This document shows, piece by piece, positions 23,617 through 33,345 of a stretch of DNA of 64,000 bases (positions within the stretch are counted from its first letter, which is position 1; every line of letters starts with the position of its first letter). Below the pieces are notes generated by a model. The model was not told where the DNA came from and searched no databases. It worked only from the letters and a program-made list of their open reading frames with translations. Source of the stretch: an uncultured Ruminiclostridium sp. (GTDB lineage: Bacteria > Bacillota > Clostridia > Oscillospirales > Ruminococcaceae); assembly GCA_944386545.1 (NCBI GenBank), contig CALXBK010000007.1:1-64000 (forward strand), given 5' to 3'. The position numbers were made by a program, and so were the translations under genes.

Positions 23617-24642
23617 ATGTTTTCAAAGGATATAGGAATTGACTTAGGCACAGCGAACACTCTCGTTTACATGAGAGGAAAGGGAATAATTATCAGAGAG
23701 CCGAGCGTTGTTGCTGTTGATGTAAAGATGGACAGAGTGCGTTATGTCGGACAGGAGGCAAAGGACGTAATAGGCCGTACACCCGGTTCTATCGTTGCGG
23801 TAAGACCGCTTAAGGACGGCGTAATCGCAGACTTTGACATGACTACGAGCATGCTCCAGGAATTTATCAAAAAGGCGCTCAAGGGCAGAGCCTTTTCCCA
23901 TTCAAGAGTGCGTGTAATTATCTGTATTCCGTCAGGCGTAACAGCCGTTGAACGCAGAGCCGTAAAGGAAGCAACACAGAATGCGGGCGCAAAGCGCGTA
24001 TCCATTATTGAAGAACCTATGGCTGCGGCTATCGGCGCGGGACTTCCCGTTGCAGAGCCTACGGGCAGTATGATTGTCGATATAGGCGGCGGTACAAGCG
24101 AGGTTGCGGTTATTTCGCTTGGCGGTATCGTTACCTCCCGTTCAGTAAGAGTTGCAGGTGATGAATTTGATTCTTCAATCATCAACTATATCAAGAAGAA
24201 ATACAACCTTCTGATAGGTGAAAGAACGGCGGAAAACATCAAGATGGCAATCGGCTCGGCGTATCCTTACAGCGACAACGAGCCTTCCATGGATATAAAG
24301 GGCAGAAACCTGCTTAACGGACTTCCCGAAAACATTACCGTAACATCGGAAGAAATAAGAGAAGCTCTTTCAGAGCCCTTGAGCCACGTAATCGAGGCTA
24401 TAAAGGTTACCCTTGAAAAGACTCCCCCGGAGCTTGCGGCAGATATAATCGACCAGGGCATCATGCTTGCGGGCGGCGGTGCGTTGCTGAAGGGATTGGA
24501 TCTTCTCATTCACGCTGAAACAGGTATGCCTGTAAAGGTTGCGGAAAGACCGCTTGACTGCGTTGCAGACGGTACGGGTAAGGTGCTTGAAAACATTGAT
24601 AAGCTCGTTGACGTGCTTACAGACGACGACACGAGATATTAA
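23617..24642 (+). CDS. mreB: Rod-shape actin homologue MreB
   Basis: The 341-residue ATPase has the actin-fold phosphate loops [12 protein letters not shown] and [17 protein letters not shown], and the adenosine motif [10 protein letters not shown]. MreB filaments direct lateral wall synthesis. It heads the mreB-mreC-mreD-PBP2 cluster. This suggests a rod or ovoid cell with an elongasome; presence of a separate mbl or mreBH cannot be judged here. Confidence 0.97.
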   Translation: MFSKDIGIDLGTANTLVYMRGKGIIIREPSVVAVDVKMDRVRYVGQEAKDVIGRTPGSIVAVRPLKDGVIADFDMTTSMLQEFIKKALKGRAFSHSRVRVIICIPSGVTAVERRAVKEATQNAGAKRVSIIEEPMAAAIGAGLPVAEPTGSMIVDIGGGTSEVAVISLGGIVTSRSVRVAGDEFDSSIINYIKKKYNLLIGERTAENIKMAIGSAYPYSDNEPSMDIKGRNLLNGLPENITVTSEEIREALSEPLSHVIEAIKVTLEKTPPELAADIIDQGIMLAGGGALLKGLDLLIHAETGMPVKVAERPLDCVADGTGKVLENIDKLVDVLTDDDTRY

Positions 24643-24746
24643 TTGCCATAAACAGAAGATTTATGACTAACCGAAAATACGGTTAGTCATAATGTGTTAT
24701 TATAAGGACAATACATACTTGCGTTTTTTGATTGAAAGGTTATCTT

Positions 24747-25595
24747 ATGCGGGATTTTTTCAGCGGTTTTAAATTCAAGATAATAGTATGTGTTTTTGCC
24801 GTCGTGCTGGGCGTGGTTATCTATGCCGCAGTTTCGGGCGGCTTTGCCGCGTTTCCGCAGGCTCTGCTGAACACGATAGGAAAGCCCTTTGTTGCAGTTT
24901 CAAACGCTGTTTCGCAGTGGGTTGAGGATTCTATCGACAAGTTTGTCAACGCCGATAATTACAAAAACGAAAACGAGGAGCTGAAGAATAAGCTCAACGA
25001 GATGTATCAGCAGATAATAGACCTTGAAAGGGTTGAAGAAGAAAACCGACAACTTAAAGAAATGCTGAAAATCAAGGAGGAAAACGAGGATTTCGAGTTT
25101 TCTCCCCCTTGCAGTATAATAGCGCGTAATTCAAACGACGCTTACAGCGGCTTTACCATTGACAGAGGCTCGGACGACGGAATTTCGCTGTACGATCCCG
25201 TAATGAACGCAAACGGTCTTGTCGGCATGGTAACGGAGATAGCACCTACCTATTCAAAGGTCACGACCGTGCTTTCCGATGAAATAAATGTCGGCGTGAT
25301 CACCTTTGAAACAAAATCCGTTGGTATAATTGACAATGATGTACAGCACGCAAACGACGGACATTGCCTCATGAGCTATATAGACAAGGACAGCGAGATT
25401 AAAAACGGCGAGATAGTAAAATCCGCCGCCGGCGTTGTTTTCCCGGGAAATTTGCTTATAGGAACTGTCAAGGAGGTTTACAGCGACCAGAACGGGCTTT
25501 CCCTTCACGCTGTAATTGAGCCTGCCGTAGATGTAAGGACGATAACCGACTGCGTTGTTATTACAAGCTTTAAAGGGCAGGGTGTTGCGGACTGA
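24747..25595 (+). CDS. mreC: Cell-shape protein MreC
   Basis: This 282-residue protein has one N-terminal transmembrane helix (about 12-32), a periplasm-facing coiled coil (about 65-110, with ELKNKLNEMYQQIIDLERVE) and a double beta-barrel domain (FTIDRGSDDGISLYDPV, VVFPGNLLIGTVKEV). It links MreB to the outer synthetic enzymes. The ATG at 24747 is chosen over an upstream TTG because GAAAGG lies seven bases before it. It overlaps mreD by one base. Confidence 0.94.
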   Translation: MRDFFSGFKFKIIVCVFAVVLGVVIYAAVSGGFAAFPQALLNTIGKPFVAVSNAVSQWVEDSIDKFVNADNYKNENEELKNKLNEMYQQIIDLERVEEENRQLKEMLKIKEENEDFEFSPPCSIIARNSNDAYSGFTIDRGSDDGISLYDPVMNANGLVGMVTEIAPTYSKVTTVLSDEINVGVITFETKSVGIIDNDVQHANDGHCLMSYIDKDSEIKNGEIVKSAAGVVFPGNLLIGTVKEVYSDQNGLSLHAVIEPAVDVRTITDCVVITSFKGQGVAD

Positions 25596-26194
25596 TGAAA
25601 ATTAAAATTATCAACAGAAGTCTAACTCGGCGGGAAATGATACGAAGTGCGGTAAGATGGGCGTTGTATGCTCTCCTGCTGATGATTTTCTATTCAATTC
25701 AGTGTACGATGCCGTTTTTCAAATGGCAGCCGTTGCTCATAATTGATTTAGCGGTTTGCGTTGCTTTTTTTGAAGGAGAGCTGAGCGGTTGTATATTTGC
25801 GGCAATATGCGGAATGATGCATGACCTTTCGCTTGCGTCCTTATTCGGATTTACATCAATCTGGCTGGTTCCGTGCTGCCTTTTCGTTACGCTGTTTGTC
25901 ACTAACCTAATACACAAAAATATATTAAACTATATATGGATGAATGCGGTGACTATTATTATCATTGAACTGACGGAACTGCTGTTTAAGTATGTTATCT
26001 GGCGTAATCCCCATATAGGGATAATTGTACTTGAATATATGCTTCCCGCATCATTGTCAGCAGTAGCTTTATCCGTACCGATTTATCTGCTTGTTCGTTT
26101 TATTAAGCATAAGCTCGGAGATGAAACTGCCGATAGCGGAATATCAGCCGCAATGGAGCAGGAGGACGATAAGAAAGAGCAGATAAGATTTTAA
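25595..26194 (+). CDS. mreD: Cell-shape membrane protein MreD
   Basis: The 199-residue integral membrane protein has about five to six transmembrane helices and the MreD-type segment GEVSGCIFAAICGMMHDLSL-like region near residues 63-82. It connects MreC with the PBP2/RodA machinery. The family is divergent in sequence; position in the operon makes the call firm. Confidence 0.88.
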   Translation: MKIKIINRSLTRREMIRSAVRWALYALLLMIFYSIQCTMPFFKWQPLLIIDLAVCVAFFEGELSGCIFAAICGMMHDLSLASLFGFTSIWLVPCCLFVTLFVTNLIHKNILNYIWMNAVTIIIIELTELLFKYVIWRNPHIGIIVLEYMLPASLSAVALSVPIYLLVRFIKHKLGDETADSGISAAMEQEDDKKEQIRF

Positions 26195-26206
26195 CGGAGG
26201 TTTACC

Positions 26207-28297
26207 TTGTCAAAAATCAGCAGATTAATCAGAAGCTTTACATTTGTTATTATAGTTGTGCTTCTTTCCTTTGCCTGTACAATACAGCTTTTGCAGATAC
26301 AGATAGTAGACGGTGAATACTATGACGCACAGACAAAGGCGACGTATACATCGGACCAGACCATACAGGCGGCAAGAGGACAGATTTTCACCAAGGACGG
26401 CGTGCTGATAAACACAAACAAGCTTGTCTACAAGGTGATCATACAGAAGGAGTTTTTTAAGTCGGGTACGGAAAACGATGTTATTCAGAAAACAATCACC
26501 GTACTGCAAAAGAACAACGAAGAATGGATAGATACCTTGCCTATAAGCAAAACGGCTCCGTATGAATTTACCGGCACTTCCGATGAAGCCGATGAAGTAA
26601 GAGAACAGCTGGAGCTGGGCGTATATGCAACCGCAGACAACTGCATGAACGCTCTGTATGAAAAGTATGAAATCCCCGAAACATATGATGAGCAGATGCG
26701 CAGATACATTGCAGGCGTGCGCTATGAAATGCTGATAAGGGACTTTTCCTATCAGAACCGTTACACAATGGCAGAGGGCGTTTCGCTCCAGACGGTTATC
26801 GAGCTTAAAGAACAGAGCTTTATGCTCGGAGGAATTGATATTATCGAGGAGTCGATACGGGTTTATTCCGGCAAGGATTTTGCGCCTCAGGTAATCGGCA
26901 GGATAGGCGCTATTTCCGCCGAGGAATATGAGGAGCTTGCGGACAGCGGATACAGCCTTAACGATGTTACCGGCAAGTGGGGAATAGAAAGCGCAATGGA
27001 AAGCGTTTTGAGAGGTGAGAACGGCATACGCACCATCACGAGAAATTCCTACGGTCAGGTGATTTCCGATGAAATCACAAAGCAGGCACAGGCGGGTAAT
27101 TCCGTAAGGCTTACCATTGAGAGCGATTTTCAGAACGATGTACAGGCAATTCTTGAAAACCATATAAAATGGCTTCATTACAATAACGATCCCAAAAGAG
27201 GAAATAAGGTTGACGCAGGCGGTGTCGTAGTGCTGGACGCAAAAACCGGCGCCGTGCTTGCAATGGCTAACTATCCCAATTACGACATCAACGATTATAT
27301 TTCTCTTATCAACAATCCCGTAGAGCCTAATCCTACCTATAACAGATGTATTTACGGACTTTACCGTCCCGGCTCGGCGTTTAAGACGATAACTGCCACA
27401 GCGGCGCTGACATCGGGACTTGCAGACGAAGATACGACCGTATACTGCGGCGGTGTGTATACCTATTACAGCGACTATCAGCCGGGCTGTATAATGGGCT
27501 TTGTCGGAAATGTGAATGTAAAGACGGCTCTGCGCCATTCCTGCAATATTTATTTTTACGATATGGCAAGACAGATGGGCATAGAGTATCTTGCTGAGGT
27601 TGCGGGCTGGTTCGGTATAGGAAAGGACCTTGAGCTTGAAATCGGCGGCGCAACGGGAAGCATGAGCACACCCGAATACATTGAGGCGCTCGGCGGCACA
27701 TGGACGCCGGGTTCTACCATTCAGGCGGCGATAGGACAGCTTGAAACCAGTGTAACTCCGCTTCATCTTGCGACTGCTGCGCTTACCCTCGCAAACAATG
27801 GTACGAGATACAAGCCGTACCTCGTTGACAGCATTTTAAGCTACGACGGCACAGAGGTTATCTCAACAACCGAGCCTGTTGTAGCATACAAAATAGACGC
27901 CGACGAGCATATATTTGAAATTGTGCGGGAAGGCATGATAATGGTTGCCGACGATGTGCAATGGCCGATGGGCTCGGGAAATTACCAGCTCAAGGATCTG
28001 CCGTATGGCGTTGCGATAAAAACGGGTACTCCACAGGTAACCGAGGATACCTTCAACTCCACTATTTTAGGGTATTATCCCGCCGAGGATCCGCAGATAT
28101 GCTTTGGAATTGTCCTTGAAAAGGGCGAGTTTTCAAGACTTATGATACGTAATATTATAGAATCGTATTTCTATGATAATTACAAACCCGTTACAAACGA
28201 GAAGGGCGAAATTATTCTTCCGTGGGGCGGAAAGGAGACAAATACCGCAGGCCGTCCCGCAAGAGGAGAGCTGACCTCGCAGGAAAACGAAGATTAA
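26207..28297 (+). CDS. mrdA: Penicillin-binding protein 2, class B transpeptidase
   Basis: The 696-residue enzyme starts at a TTG preceded by CGGAGG. It has one N-terminal transmembrane helix (about 8-28), a pedestal dimerisation domain with RGQIFTKDGVLI, and a transpeptidase domain. The catalytic motifs are SAFK (S390, K393), SCN (445-447) and KTG (605-607). It cross-links peptidoglycan during elongation and is the elongasome PBP of the mre operon. An intrinsic terminator follows at once. Confidence 0.95.
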   Translation: MSKISRLIRSFTFVIIVVLLSFACTIQLLQIQIVDGEYYDAQTKATYTSDQTIQAARGQIFTKDGVLINTNKLVYKVIIQKEFFKSGTENDVIQKTITVLQKNNEEWIDTLPISKTAPYEFTGTSDEADEVREQLELGVYATADNCMNALYEKYEIPETYDEQMRRYIAGVRYEMLIRDFSYQNRYTMAEGVSLQTVIELKEQSFMLGGIDIIEESIRVYSGKDFAPQVIGRIGAISAEEYEELADSGYSLNDVTGKWGIESAMESVLRGENGIRTITRNSYGQVISDEITKQAQAGNSVRLTIESDFQNDVQAILENHIKWLHYNNDPKRGNKVDAGGVVVLDAKTGAVLAMANYPNYDINDYISLINNPVEPNPTYNRCIYGLYRPGSAFKTITATAALTSGLADEDTTVYCGGVYTYYSDYQPGCIMGFVGNVNVKTALRHSCNIYFYDMARQMGIEYLAEVAGWFGIGKDLELEIGGATGSMSTPEYIEALGGTWTPGSTIQAAIGQLETSVTPLHLATAALTLANNGTRYKPYLVDSILSYDGTEVISTTEPVVAYKIDADEHIFEIVREGMIMVADDVQWPMGSGNYQLKDLPYGVAIKTGTPQVTEDTFNSTILGYYPAEDPQICFGIVLEKGEFSRLMIRNIIESYFYDNYKPVTNEKGEIILPWGGKETNTAGRPARGELTSQENED

Positions 28298-28300
28298 TTT

Positions 28301-28334
28301 AAAGCAGGCGTACATTGAAGTGCGTCTGCTTTTG
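28301..28334 (+). terminator. Terminator of the mre operon
   Basis: AAGCAGGCGTAC pairs with GTGCGTCTGCTT through one small loop and ends in TTTT, directly after the PBP2 stop. Confidence 0.85.
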
Positions 28335-28506
28335 CACATTATCTTTGTAAAAAACGCACAAATAATTGAAAATTTTTCATGTTTTTTCAACAAAAATGAA
28401 ATTTTCTGAAGAAAACACTTTATTTGTCTGCGTTTTTATGATACAATAAGGATAGTAAAATACAATATGTATGATTATATCCTCATGTAGTAAGGAGAGT
28501 GAATTA

Positions 28507-29244
28507 ATGTCACAGATTATTGCAGTCACCGCAGGTAAAGGCGGCACAGGAAAATCAACAACATCTGCAAATGTAGCCCGTTCACTTGCAACCTTAGGCA
28601 AGAGAACACTGCTTGTAGAGCTTGACTTTGGTTTGCGTTGCCTTGACATTATGCTTGGAATAAAAGATAAGGTTAAGCACGATATAGGCGAATATCTTGA
28701 GGGCAAGATTGACATACTCACCGCAACCACAAAGGTTGAAACTATTGAAAATCTTTATCTTGTTTGCGCAACGAGAAACCCCTTTATTGACATCAACCCT
28801 GAAAAGATAATTGGCGTATGCGAAGAGATGCGTTCTCATTTCGACTACATCATTATAGATACCGCAGGTGTCGGAAGCTCCGTGTTCAGCGTAATTAAAG
28901 CCGCTGAGCTTATACTTATGGTAACCACTCCCGATACCGTATGCGTAAGAGACGGCGCTATTCTTTCAGACTTTTTGTATGTGAAAAACTGTACCAATCA
29001 GCGTCTTGTTATCAACAAGGTCAGTCAGGACTTTAAGGAGGAGGATATTCTTTACGACCTTGACGAGGTTATGGATTCCGTGGGTATTCCGCTTGTCGGT
29101 GTAGTTCCTGAGGATAACAACATAAAAATATGCGGCGCAAAGGGATTACCGCTTCCGCCGACTTGTCCAGGTGCAAAGGCTTACCTTGCAATAGCAAAGA
29201 GAATTTTAGGGGAAGAAGTTCCGCTCACAATTAATATCAATTAA
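28507..29244 (+). CDS. minD: Septum-site ATPase MinD-like
   Basis: This is a 245-residue deviant Walker-A ATPase (KGGTGKSTTSANVAR). Switch segments ELDFGLRCLDIMLG and IIDTAGVG are present, and it is typical of MinD in length. A short C-terminal amphipathic membrane-targeting helix (KAYLAIAKRILG) is plausible. No minC or minE is adjacent, so another ParA/MinD-type role is not excluded. The ATG at 28507 follows AAGGAGAG. It is probably co-transcribed with mgsA. Confidence 0.82.
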   Translation: MSQIIAVTAGKGGTGKSTTSANVARSLATLGKRTLLVELDFGLRCLDIMLGIKDKVKHDIGEYLEGKIDILTATTKVETIENLYLVCATRNPFIDINPEKIIGVCEEMRSHFDYIIIDTAGVGSSVFSVIKAAELILMVTTPDTVCVRDGAILSDFLYVKNCTNQRLVINKVSQDFKEEDILYDLDEVMDSVGIPLVGVVPEDNNIKICGAKGLPLPPTCPGAKAYLAIAKRILGEEVPLTININ

Positions 29245-29290
29245 TTTTTTTATCAATTGACGGACGGACAGAAAAGAGAAGAGGTTTAAA

Positions 29291-29689
29291 ATGAATATTG
29301 CACTTATTGCTCATGACTCCAAGAAAGAGTTGATGATTCAGTTCTGTATCGCATACTGCGGAGTCCTGAGCCGTCATTCACTGTGTGCGACCGGCACTAC
29401 GGGCAAGCTTGTGTCTGAGGCTACCGGATTGCATATTCAGCGTTATCTGAGCGGATCCCAGGGTGGAGATCAGCAGATATCGGCACGTATTTCCTGCAAC
29501 GAAATAGATGTACTTGTGTTTTTCAGAGATCCGCTTAACGCAAAACCCTATGAACCCAACGAGATGAATTTACTTCGCCTGTGCGATGTTCATAATATCC
29601 CGCTTGCAACTAATATAGCTACTGCGGAAGCGTTGATTCATGCGCTTGAGCGAGGCGATCTTGATTGGCGTGAGATTGTCAGAGGCTGA
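29291..29689 (+). CDS. mgsA: Methylglyoxal synthase
   Basis: The 132-residue enzyme converts dihydroxyacetone phosphate to methylglyoxal and phosphate, a bypass of lower glycolysis under phosphate limitation. It has [12 protein letters not shown], the phosphate site TGTTGKLV, and the catalytic aspartate region [10 protein letters not shown] with [10 protein letters not shown]. Length and motifs are complete. A terminator follows 45 bases later. Confidence 0.96.
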   Translation: MNIALIAHDSKKELMIQFCIAYCGVLSRHSLCATGTTGKLVSEATGLHIQRYLSGSQGGDQQISARISCNEIDVLVFFRDPLNAKPYEPNEMNLLRLCDVHNIPLATNIATAEALIHALERGDLDWREIVRG

Positions 29690-29733
29690 TTATCTACTCC
29701 GCTTGGTTGTCATGCTTAAATATGAGAAGTTTG

Positions 29734-29770
29734 ATTTGGCAAGTCTTTTTGGGCTTGCCAAATGATTTTT
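29734..29770 (+). terminator. Terminator after mgsA
   Basis: Perfect 10-bp arms ATTTGGCAAG (29734-29743) and CTTGCCAAAT (29754-29763), followed by GATTTTT. Confidence 0.85.
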
Positions 29771-29787
29771 GCTTATTTATATTTTAT

Positions 29788-29813
29788 AATGACGGGGCAA
29801 GCCCCTTATTGAA
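29788..29813. repeat. Fragment of the dispersed structured repeat
   Basis: This stretch, containing AATGACGGGGCAAGCCCC and TTATTGAA, is nearly identical to the distal ends of the two full repeats at 48370-48508 and 61987-62121. Its GGGGCAAGCCCC core is a short perfect palindrome. It lies just upstream of the hisS ribosome site. Confidence 0.65.
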
Positions 29814-29833
29814 AAAGAAAGGAATTTTTACTG

Positions 29834-31117
29834 ATGGAATTAGTTACAAAACGCCCCAGAGGTACTGAGGATAAGCTCCCGAAGGAGATATACAAATGGC
29901 ATACGGTTGAAAAAATTGCTGAGAATGTTGCGGAAAGCTACGGCTGTAAGGAAATCCGCACTCCTACCTTTGAGCATACCGAGCTGTTTTTAAGAGGTGT
30001 GGGCGGTACTACCGACGTTGTTCAGAAGGAAATGTACACCTTCAACGATAAAAAGGGCAGAAGCATAACGTTAAAGCCGGAGGGAACTTCGGGCGCTGTC
30101 CGTGCAACCATTGAAAACGGGCTTCTCAACGATGCGCTTCCCTTTAAGACCTATTATTTCACCCGCTGCTTCAGATATGAAGCTCCTCAGAGCGGCAGAC
30201 TGCGTGAATTTAATCAGGTTGGAATTGAATATCTCGGTACAGCTTCAGCCGCCGCAGACGCGGAGATTATTGCTCTTGCAAACGATATAATAACAAATCT
30301 CGGACTTAAAAACATTCGCCTTGAGCTTAACAGCATAGGCTGTCCTAAATGCAGAGAGCAGTATCACAAGGCTCTAAAGGAGTATTACACCCGGTACAAG
30401 GACGAGCTTTGCGGTACCTGTCTTGAAAGGCTTGAACGCAATCCCATGAGGCTTCTTGACTGTAAGAGTGAGATATGCTCCTCCTATAAGGACGGCGCAC
30501 CGATGATACTCGATTATCTGTGCGACGACTGCAAGGCGCATTTTGACAGTGTAAAGAAGCGTCTTGACGCCCTTGGAGTAAAGTATACCGTTAATCCCCG
30601 TATCGTCAGAGGTCTTGACTACTACACAAACACTGTATTTGAGTTTATCTCCAATGACATAGGCTCGCAGGGTACAATCTGCGGCGGTGGCAGATACAAC
30701 GGTCTTGTAGAGGAAATCGGCGGTGCGGCTACTCCGGGGCTTGGCTTTGCAATGGGACTTGAGCGCATTATAATGGTTATGGAAAATCAGCAGCTTGATT
30801 TTGAGCCTGAAAAGAAGTGCGACCTTTACATTGCGAGCTTTGACGAGGAAACAAACATTTACGCCATGGAGCTTGTAAAACAGCTTCGTGAATACGGCTT
30901 CTGGGCAGAATGTGATATTTCCGGCAGAAGCTTCAAGGCACAGATGAAATACGCAAACAAGATAAACGCCGTCTACTGCATGGTAATCGGCGAGGACGAG
31001 CTTAAAACAAAGAGTGCAAAATTAAAGCGTATGTCCGACGGAACGGAAACCCCCGTAACGCTTGACGACAAGTTTGCACAAAAGCTGAACACTCTTGTAA
31101 TGGATATTTGCTTGTAA
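29834..31117 (+). CDS. hisS: Histidyl-tRNA synthetase
   Basis: A 427-residue class II synthetase. Motif 2 is in RCFRYEAPQSGRLREFNQ, with KPEGTSGAVRA before it. The histidine-specific loop is RGLDYYTNTVFEF and motif 3 is GGGRYNGLVEEIGG. The C-terminal anticodon domain covers about residues 335-420. No T-box structure is evident in the leader. It precedes thrS, which has its own promoter. Confidence 0.97.
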   Translation: MELVTKRPRGTEDKLPKEIYKWHTVEKIAENVAESYGCKEIRTPTFEHTELFLRGVGGTTDVVQKEMYTFNDKKGRSITLKPEGTSGAVRATIENGLLNDALPFKTYYFTRCFRYEAPQSGRLREFNQVGIEYLGTASAAADAEIIALANDIITNLGLKNIRLELNSIGCPKCREQYHKALKEYYTRYKDELCGTCLERLERNPMRLLDCKSEICSSYKDGAPMILDYLCDDCKAHFDSVKKRLDALGVKYTVNPRIVRGLDYYTNTVFEFISNDIGSQGTICGGGRYNGLVEEIGGAATPGLGFAMGLERIIMVMENQQLDFEPEKKCDLYIASFDEETNIYAMELVKQLREYGFWAECDISGRSFKAQMKYANKINAVYCMVIGEDELKTKSAKLKRMSDGTETPVTLDDKFAQKLNTLVMDICL

Positions 31118-31166
31118 TGTTTTCATTTATATAAAATTATCAACGAATGCTCTTTGGCAATTATAT

Positions 31167-31195
31167 TTGACATTTAGGCGAAAGAGTGCTATAAT
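31167..31195 (+). promoter_or_regulatory. Consensus sigma-A promoter of thrS
   Basis: TTGACA (31167-31172), 17 bases, TATAAT (31190-31195), a perfect match. The leader to the ATG is only about 55 bases, too short for a T-box. Confidence 0.9.
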
Positions 31196-31257
31196 CAATC
31201 TGTGTTTATGCACATATCAAAGACCGCTCTCGTATGGCGGCTTAGGAGGAATTAAAA

Positions 31258-33177
31258 ATGATAAAAGTAACACTTAAGGACGGAAGCGTAAAGGAAATCG
31301 AAAGCCCTTTATCCGCCTTTGATGTAGCAAAGGAGATAAGCCCCCGTCTTGCAAAGGCTGCTTGTGTAGCCAGAATTAACGATGAAATCAAGGATTTACG
31401 TACCGTAATTGACAATGACTGCACCCTTGAAATCCTCACCTTTGACGATGAGGACGGAAAAAAGGCGTTCAGACACACTGCCTCCCATATCATGGCGCAG
31501 GCTGTAAAAAGACTTTACCCCGATGTAAAGCTCGCTATCGGTCCTGCTATTGATAACGGTTTTTACTATGACTTTGACAAGGACGTTCCTTTCTCTCCCG
31601 AGGATCTGACTGCAATCGAAGCGGAGATGAAAAAGATTGTCAAGGAAGATATAAAGCTTGAGCATTTTGAAATGTCTCCCGAAGCTGCTGTTCAGTATCT
31701 CAAGGAGCAAAACGAGCCTTATAAGGTTGAGCTTTGTGAGGAGCACGCAGGTAAGAATGAGCCTATTTCCTTCTATAAGCAGGATGATTTTACCGACCTT
31801 TGTGCAGGTCCTCATCTTATGTCAACAGGCTTTGTAAAGGCGTTCAAGCTCACAGGCTGTACAGGCGCGTACTGGAGAGGAAGCGAAAAGAACAAAATGC
31901 TTTCCCGTATCTATGCAACTGCATTCCCCAAGGCGTCGGAGCTTGAGGAGCATCTCGCAAGAATAGAAGAGGCTAAAAAGCGTGACCACAGAAAGCTCGG
32001 CAAGGAGCTTGAGCTGTTTGCTATCATGGATGAGGGCCCGGGCTTCCCGTTCTTCCTGCCTAAGGGTATGGTGCTTAAAAATACGCTTATTGACTACTGG
32101 CGTCAGATTCATACAAGAGACGGCTATGTTGAAATATCTACTCCCATTATGCTTAACAGACAGCTTTGGGAAACATCGGGCCACTGGGATCACTACAAGG
32201 GCAATATGTACACCACGGTTATTGATGAAAACGACTTTGCGGTAAAGCCGATGAACTGTCCCGGCGGCGTGCTTGTTTACAAGTCAAAGCCTCGCTCATA
32301 CAGAGAGCTTCCGATCAGAATGGGTGAGCTGGGTATTGTTCACCGTCACGAAAAATCAGGTACTCTTCACGGTCTTATGCGTGTAAGATGCTTTACACAG
32401 GACGATGCTCACATCTATATGACGCCCGAGCAGATTACATCTGAAATTAAGGGTGTTGTCAAGCTTATCGACGAGGTTTACACGCTTTTCGGCTTCAAAT
32501 ATCATGTTGAGCTTTCTACACAGCCCGAGGACAGCATGGGCAGTAAAGAAGACTGGGATACGGCTACCGACGGTCTTAAGAAAGCCCTTGAGGAGCTCGG
32601 TCTTGATTATGTTATCAATGAGGGCGACGGCGCATTCTACGGTCCTAAGATAGACTTCCATCTCGAAGACTCTTTAGGCAGAACATGGCAGTGCGGTACT
32701 ATCCAGCTCGACTTCCAGCTCCCGCTCCGCTTTGAGCTTGAATATACCGGCGCAGACGGTGAAAAGCACAGACCTATCATGATTCACCGTGTTGTATTCG
32801 GCTCTATCGAAAGATTTATCGGTATTCTTACCGAGCACTTTGCAGGTGCGTTCCCTATCTGGCTTTCTCCCGTACAGGTTGAGCTTATGCCTATCGCCGA
32901 CAGGCACAACGAGTTTACCGACAAGGTTGCCGCCGAGCTTAAAAAGAACGGCGTAAGAGTAGCGGTAGACACAAGAAGCGAGAAGATAGGCTTCAAAATC
33001 CGCGAGGCACAGCTTCAGAAAATTCCTTATATGCTCGTTATCGGCGATAAGGAGGTTGAAACAGGCGAGGTTTCCATCCGTTGCCGCAAGAGAGGCGACA
33101 TAGGCTCTATGTCCGTTTCGGATTTTGCCGCAATGGTTGTAAGGGAAATTGCCGAAAAGACCATTATTACAGAATAA
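31258..33177 (+). CDS. thrS: Threonyl-tRNA synthetase
   Basis: The 639-residue enzyme contains an N-terminal TGS domain (1-60), the editing domain with HTASHIMAQAVKRLYP, and the class II catalytic core with MNCPGGVLVYKSK and RMGELGIVHRHEKSG. The C-terminal anticodon domain ends near 637. It charges tRNA-Thr and hydrolyses Ser-tRNA-Thr. A terminator lies just after the stop. Confidence 0.97.
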   Translation: MIKVTLKDGSVKEIESPLSAFDVAKEISPRLAKAACVARINDEIKDLRTVIDNDCTLEILTFDDEDGKKAFRHTASHIMAQAVKRLYPDVKLAIGPAIDNGFYYDFDKDVPFSPEDLTAIEAEMKKIVKEDIKLEHFEMSPEAAVQYLKEQNEPYKVELCEEHAGKNEPISFYKQDDFTDLCAGPHLMSTGFVKAFKLTGCTGAYWRGSEKNKMLSRIYATAFPKASELEEHLARIEEAKKRDHRKLGKELELFAIMDEGPGFPFFLPKGMVLKNTLIDYWRQIHTRDGYVEISTPIMLNRQLWETSGHWDHYKGNMYTTVIDENDFAVKPMNCPGGVLVYKSKPRSYRELPIRMGELGIVHRHEKSGTLHGLMRVRCFTQDDAHIYMTPEQITSEIKGVVKLIDEVYTLFGFKYHVELSTQPEDSMGSKEDWDTATDGLKKALEELGLDYVINEGDGAFYGPKIDFHLEDSLGRTWQCGTIQLDFQLPLRFELEYTGADGEKHRPIMIHRVVFGSIERFIGILTEHFAGAFPIWLSPVQVELMPIADRHNEFTDKVAAELKKNGVRVAVDTRSEKIGFKIREAQLQKIPYMLVIGDKEVETGEVSIRCRKRGDIGSMSVSDFAAMVVREIAEKTIITE

Positions 33178-33183
33178 TCACAC

Positions 33184-33216
33184 GGCATGACGTACAAATG
33201 TGCGTCATGCCTTTGC
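33184..33216 (+). terminator. Terminator of thrS
   Basis: GGCATGACGTAC pairs with GTGCGTCATGCC across the loop AAAT, followed by TTTG and TTTT. Confidence 0.85.
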
Positions 33217-33251
33217 TTTTGAAAAAATCTCTGTTATTTTTACGGTTTTTG

Positions 33252-33280
33252 TAGACAAATTAACTCATTTGTGCTAAAAT
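33252..33280 (+). promoter_or_regulatory. Promoter of the PHP phosphoesterase gene
   Basis: TAGACA (33252-33257), 17 bases, TAAAAT (33275-33280), 65 bases before the chosen ATG. Confidence 0.65.
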
Positions 33281-33345
33281 ATAATGGTGTGGAAATTTGG
33301 GGCGGTAATACGGAAATAAAAATCCGCTTTGAGGAAGGAAACTAT

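Noticed and set aside
26225-27766. Long minus-strand open frame opposite PBP2
   Set aside because: It is a Cys/Arg/Tyr-rich shadow of the PBP2 gene with no ribosome site, while PBP2 itself carries all catalytic motifs.
29690-29833. T-box leader upstream of hisS
   Set aside because: The gap holds a terminator and a repeat fragment but no specifier stem or T-box sequence; the thrS leader is also too short.
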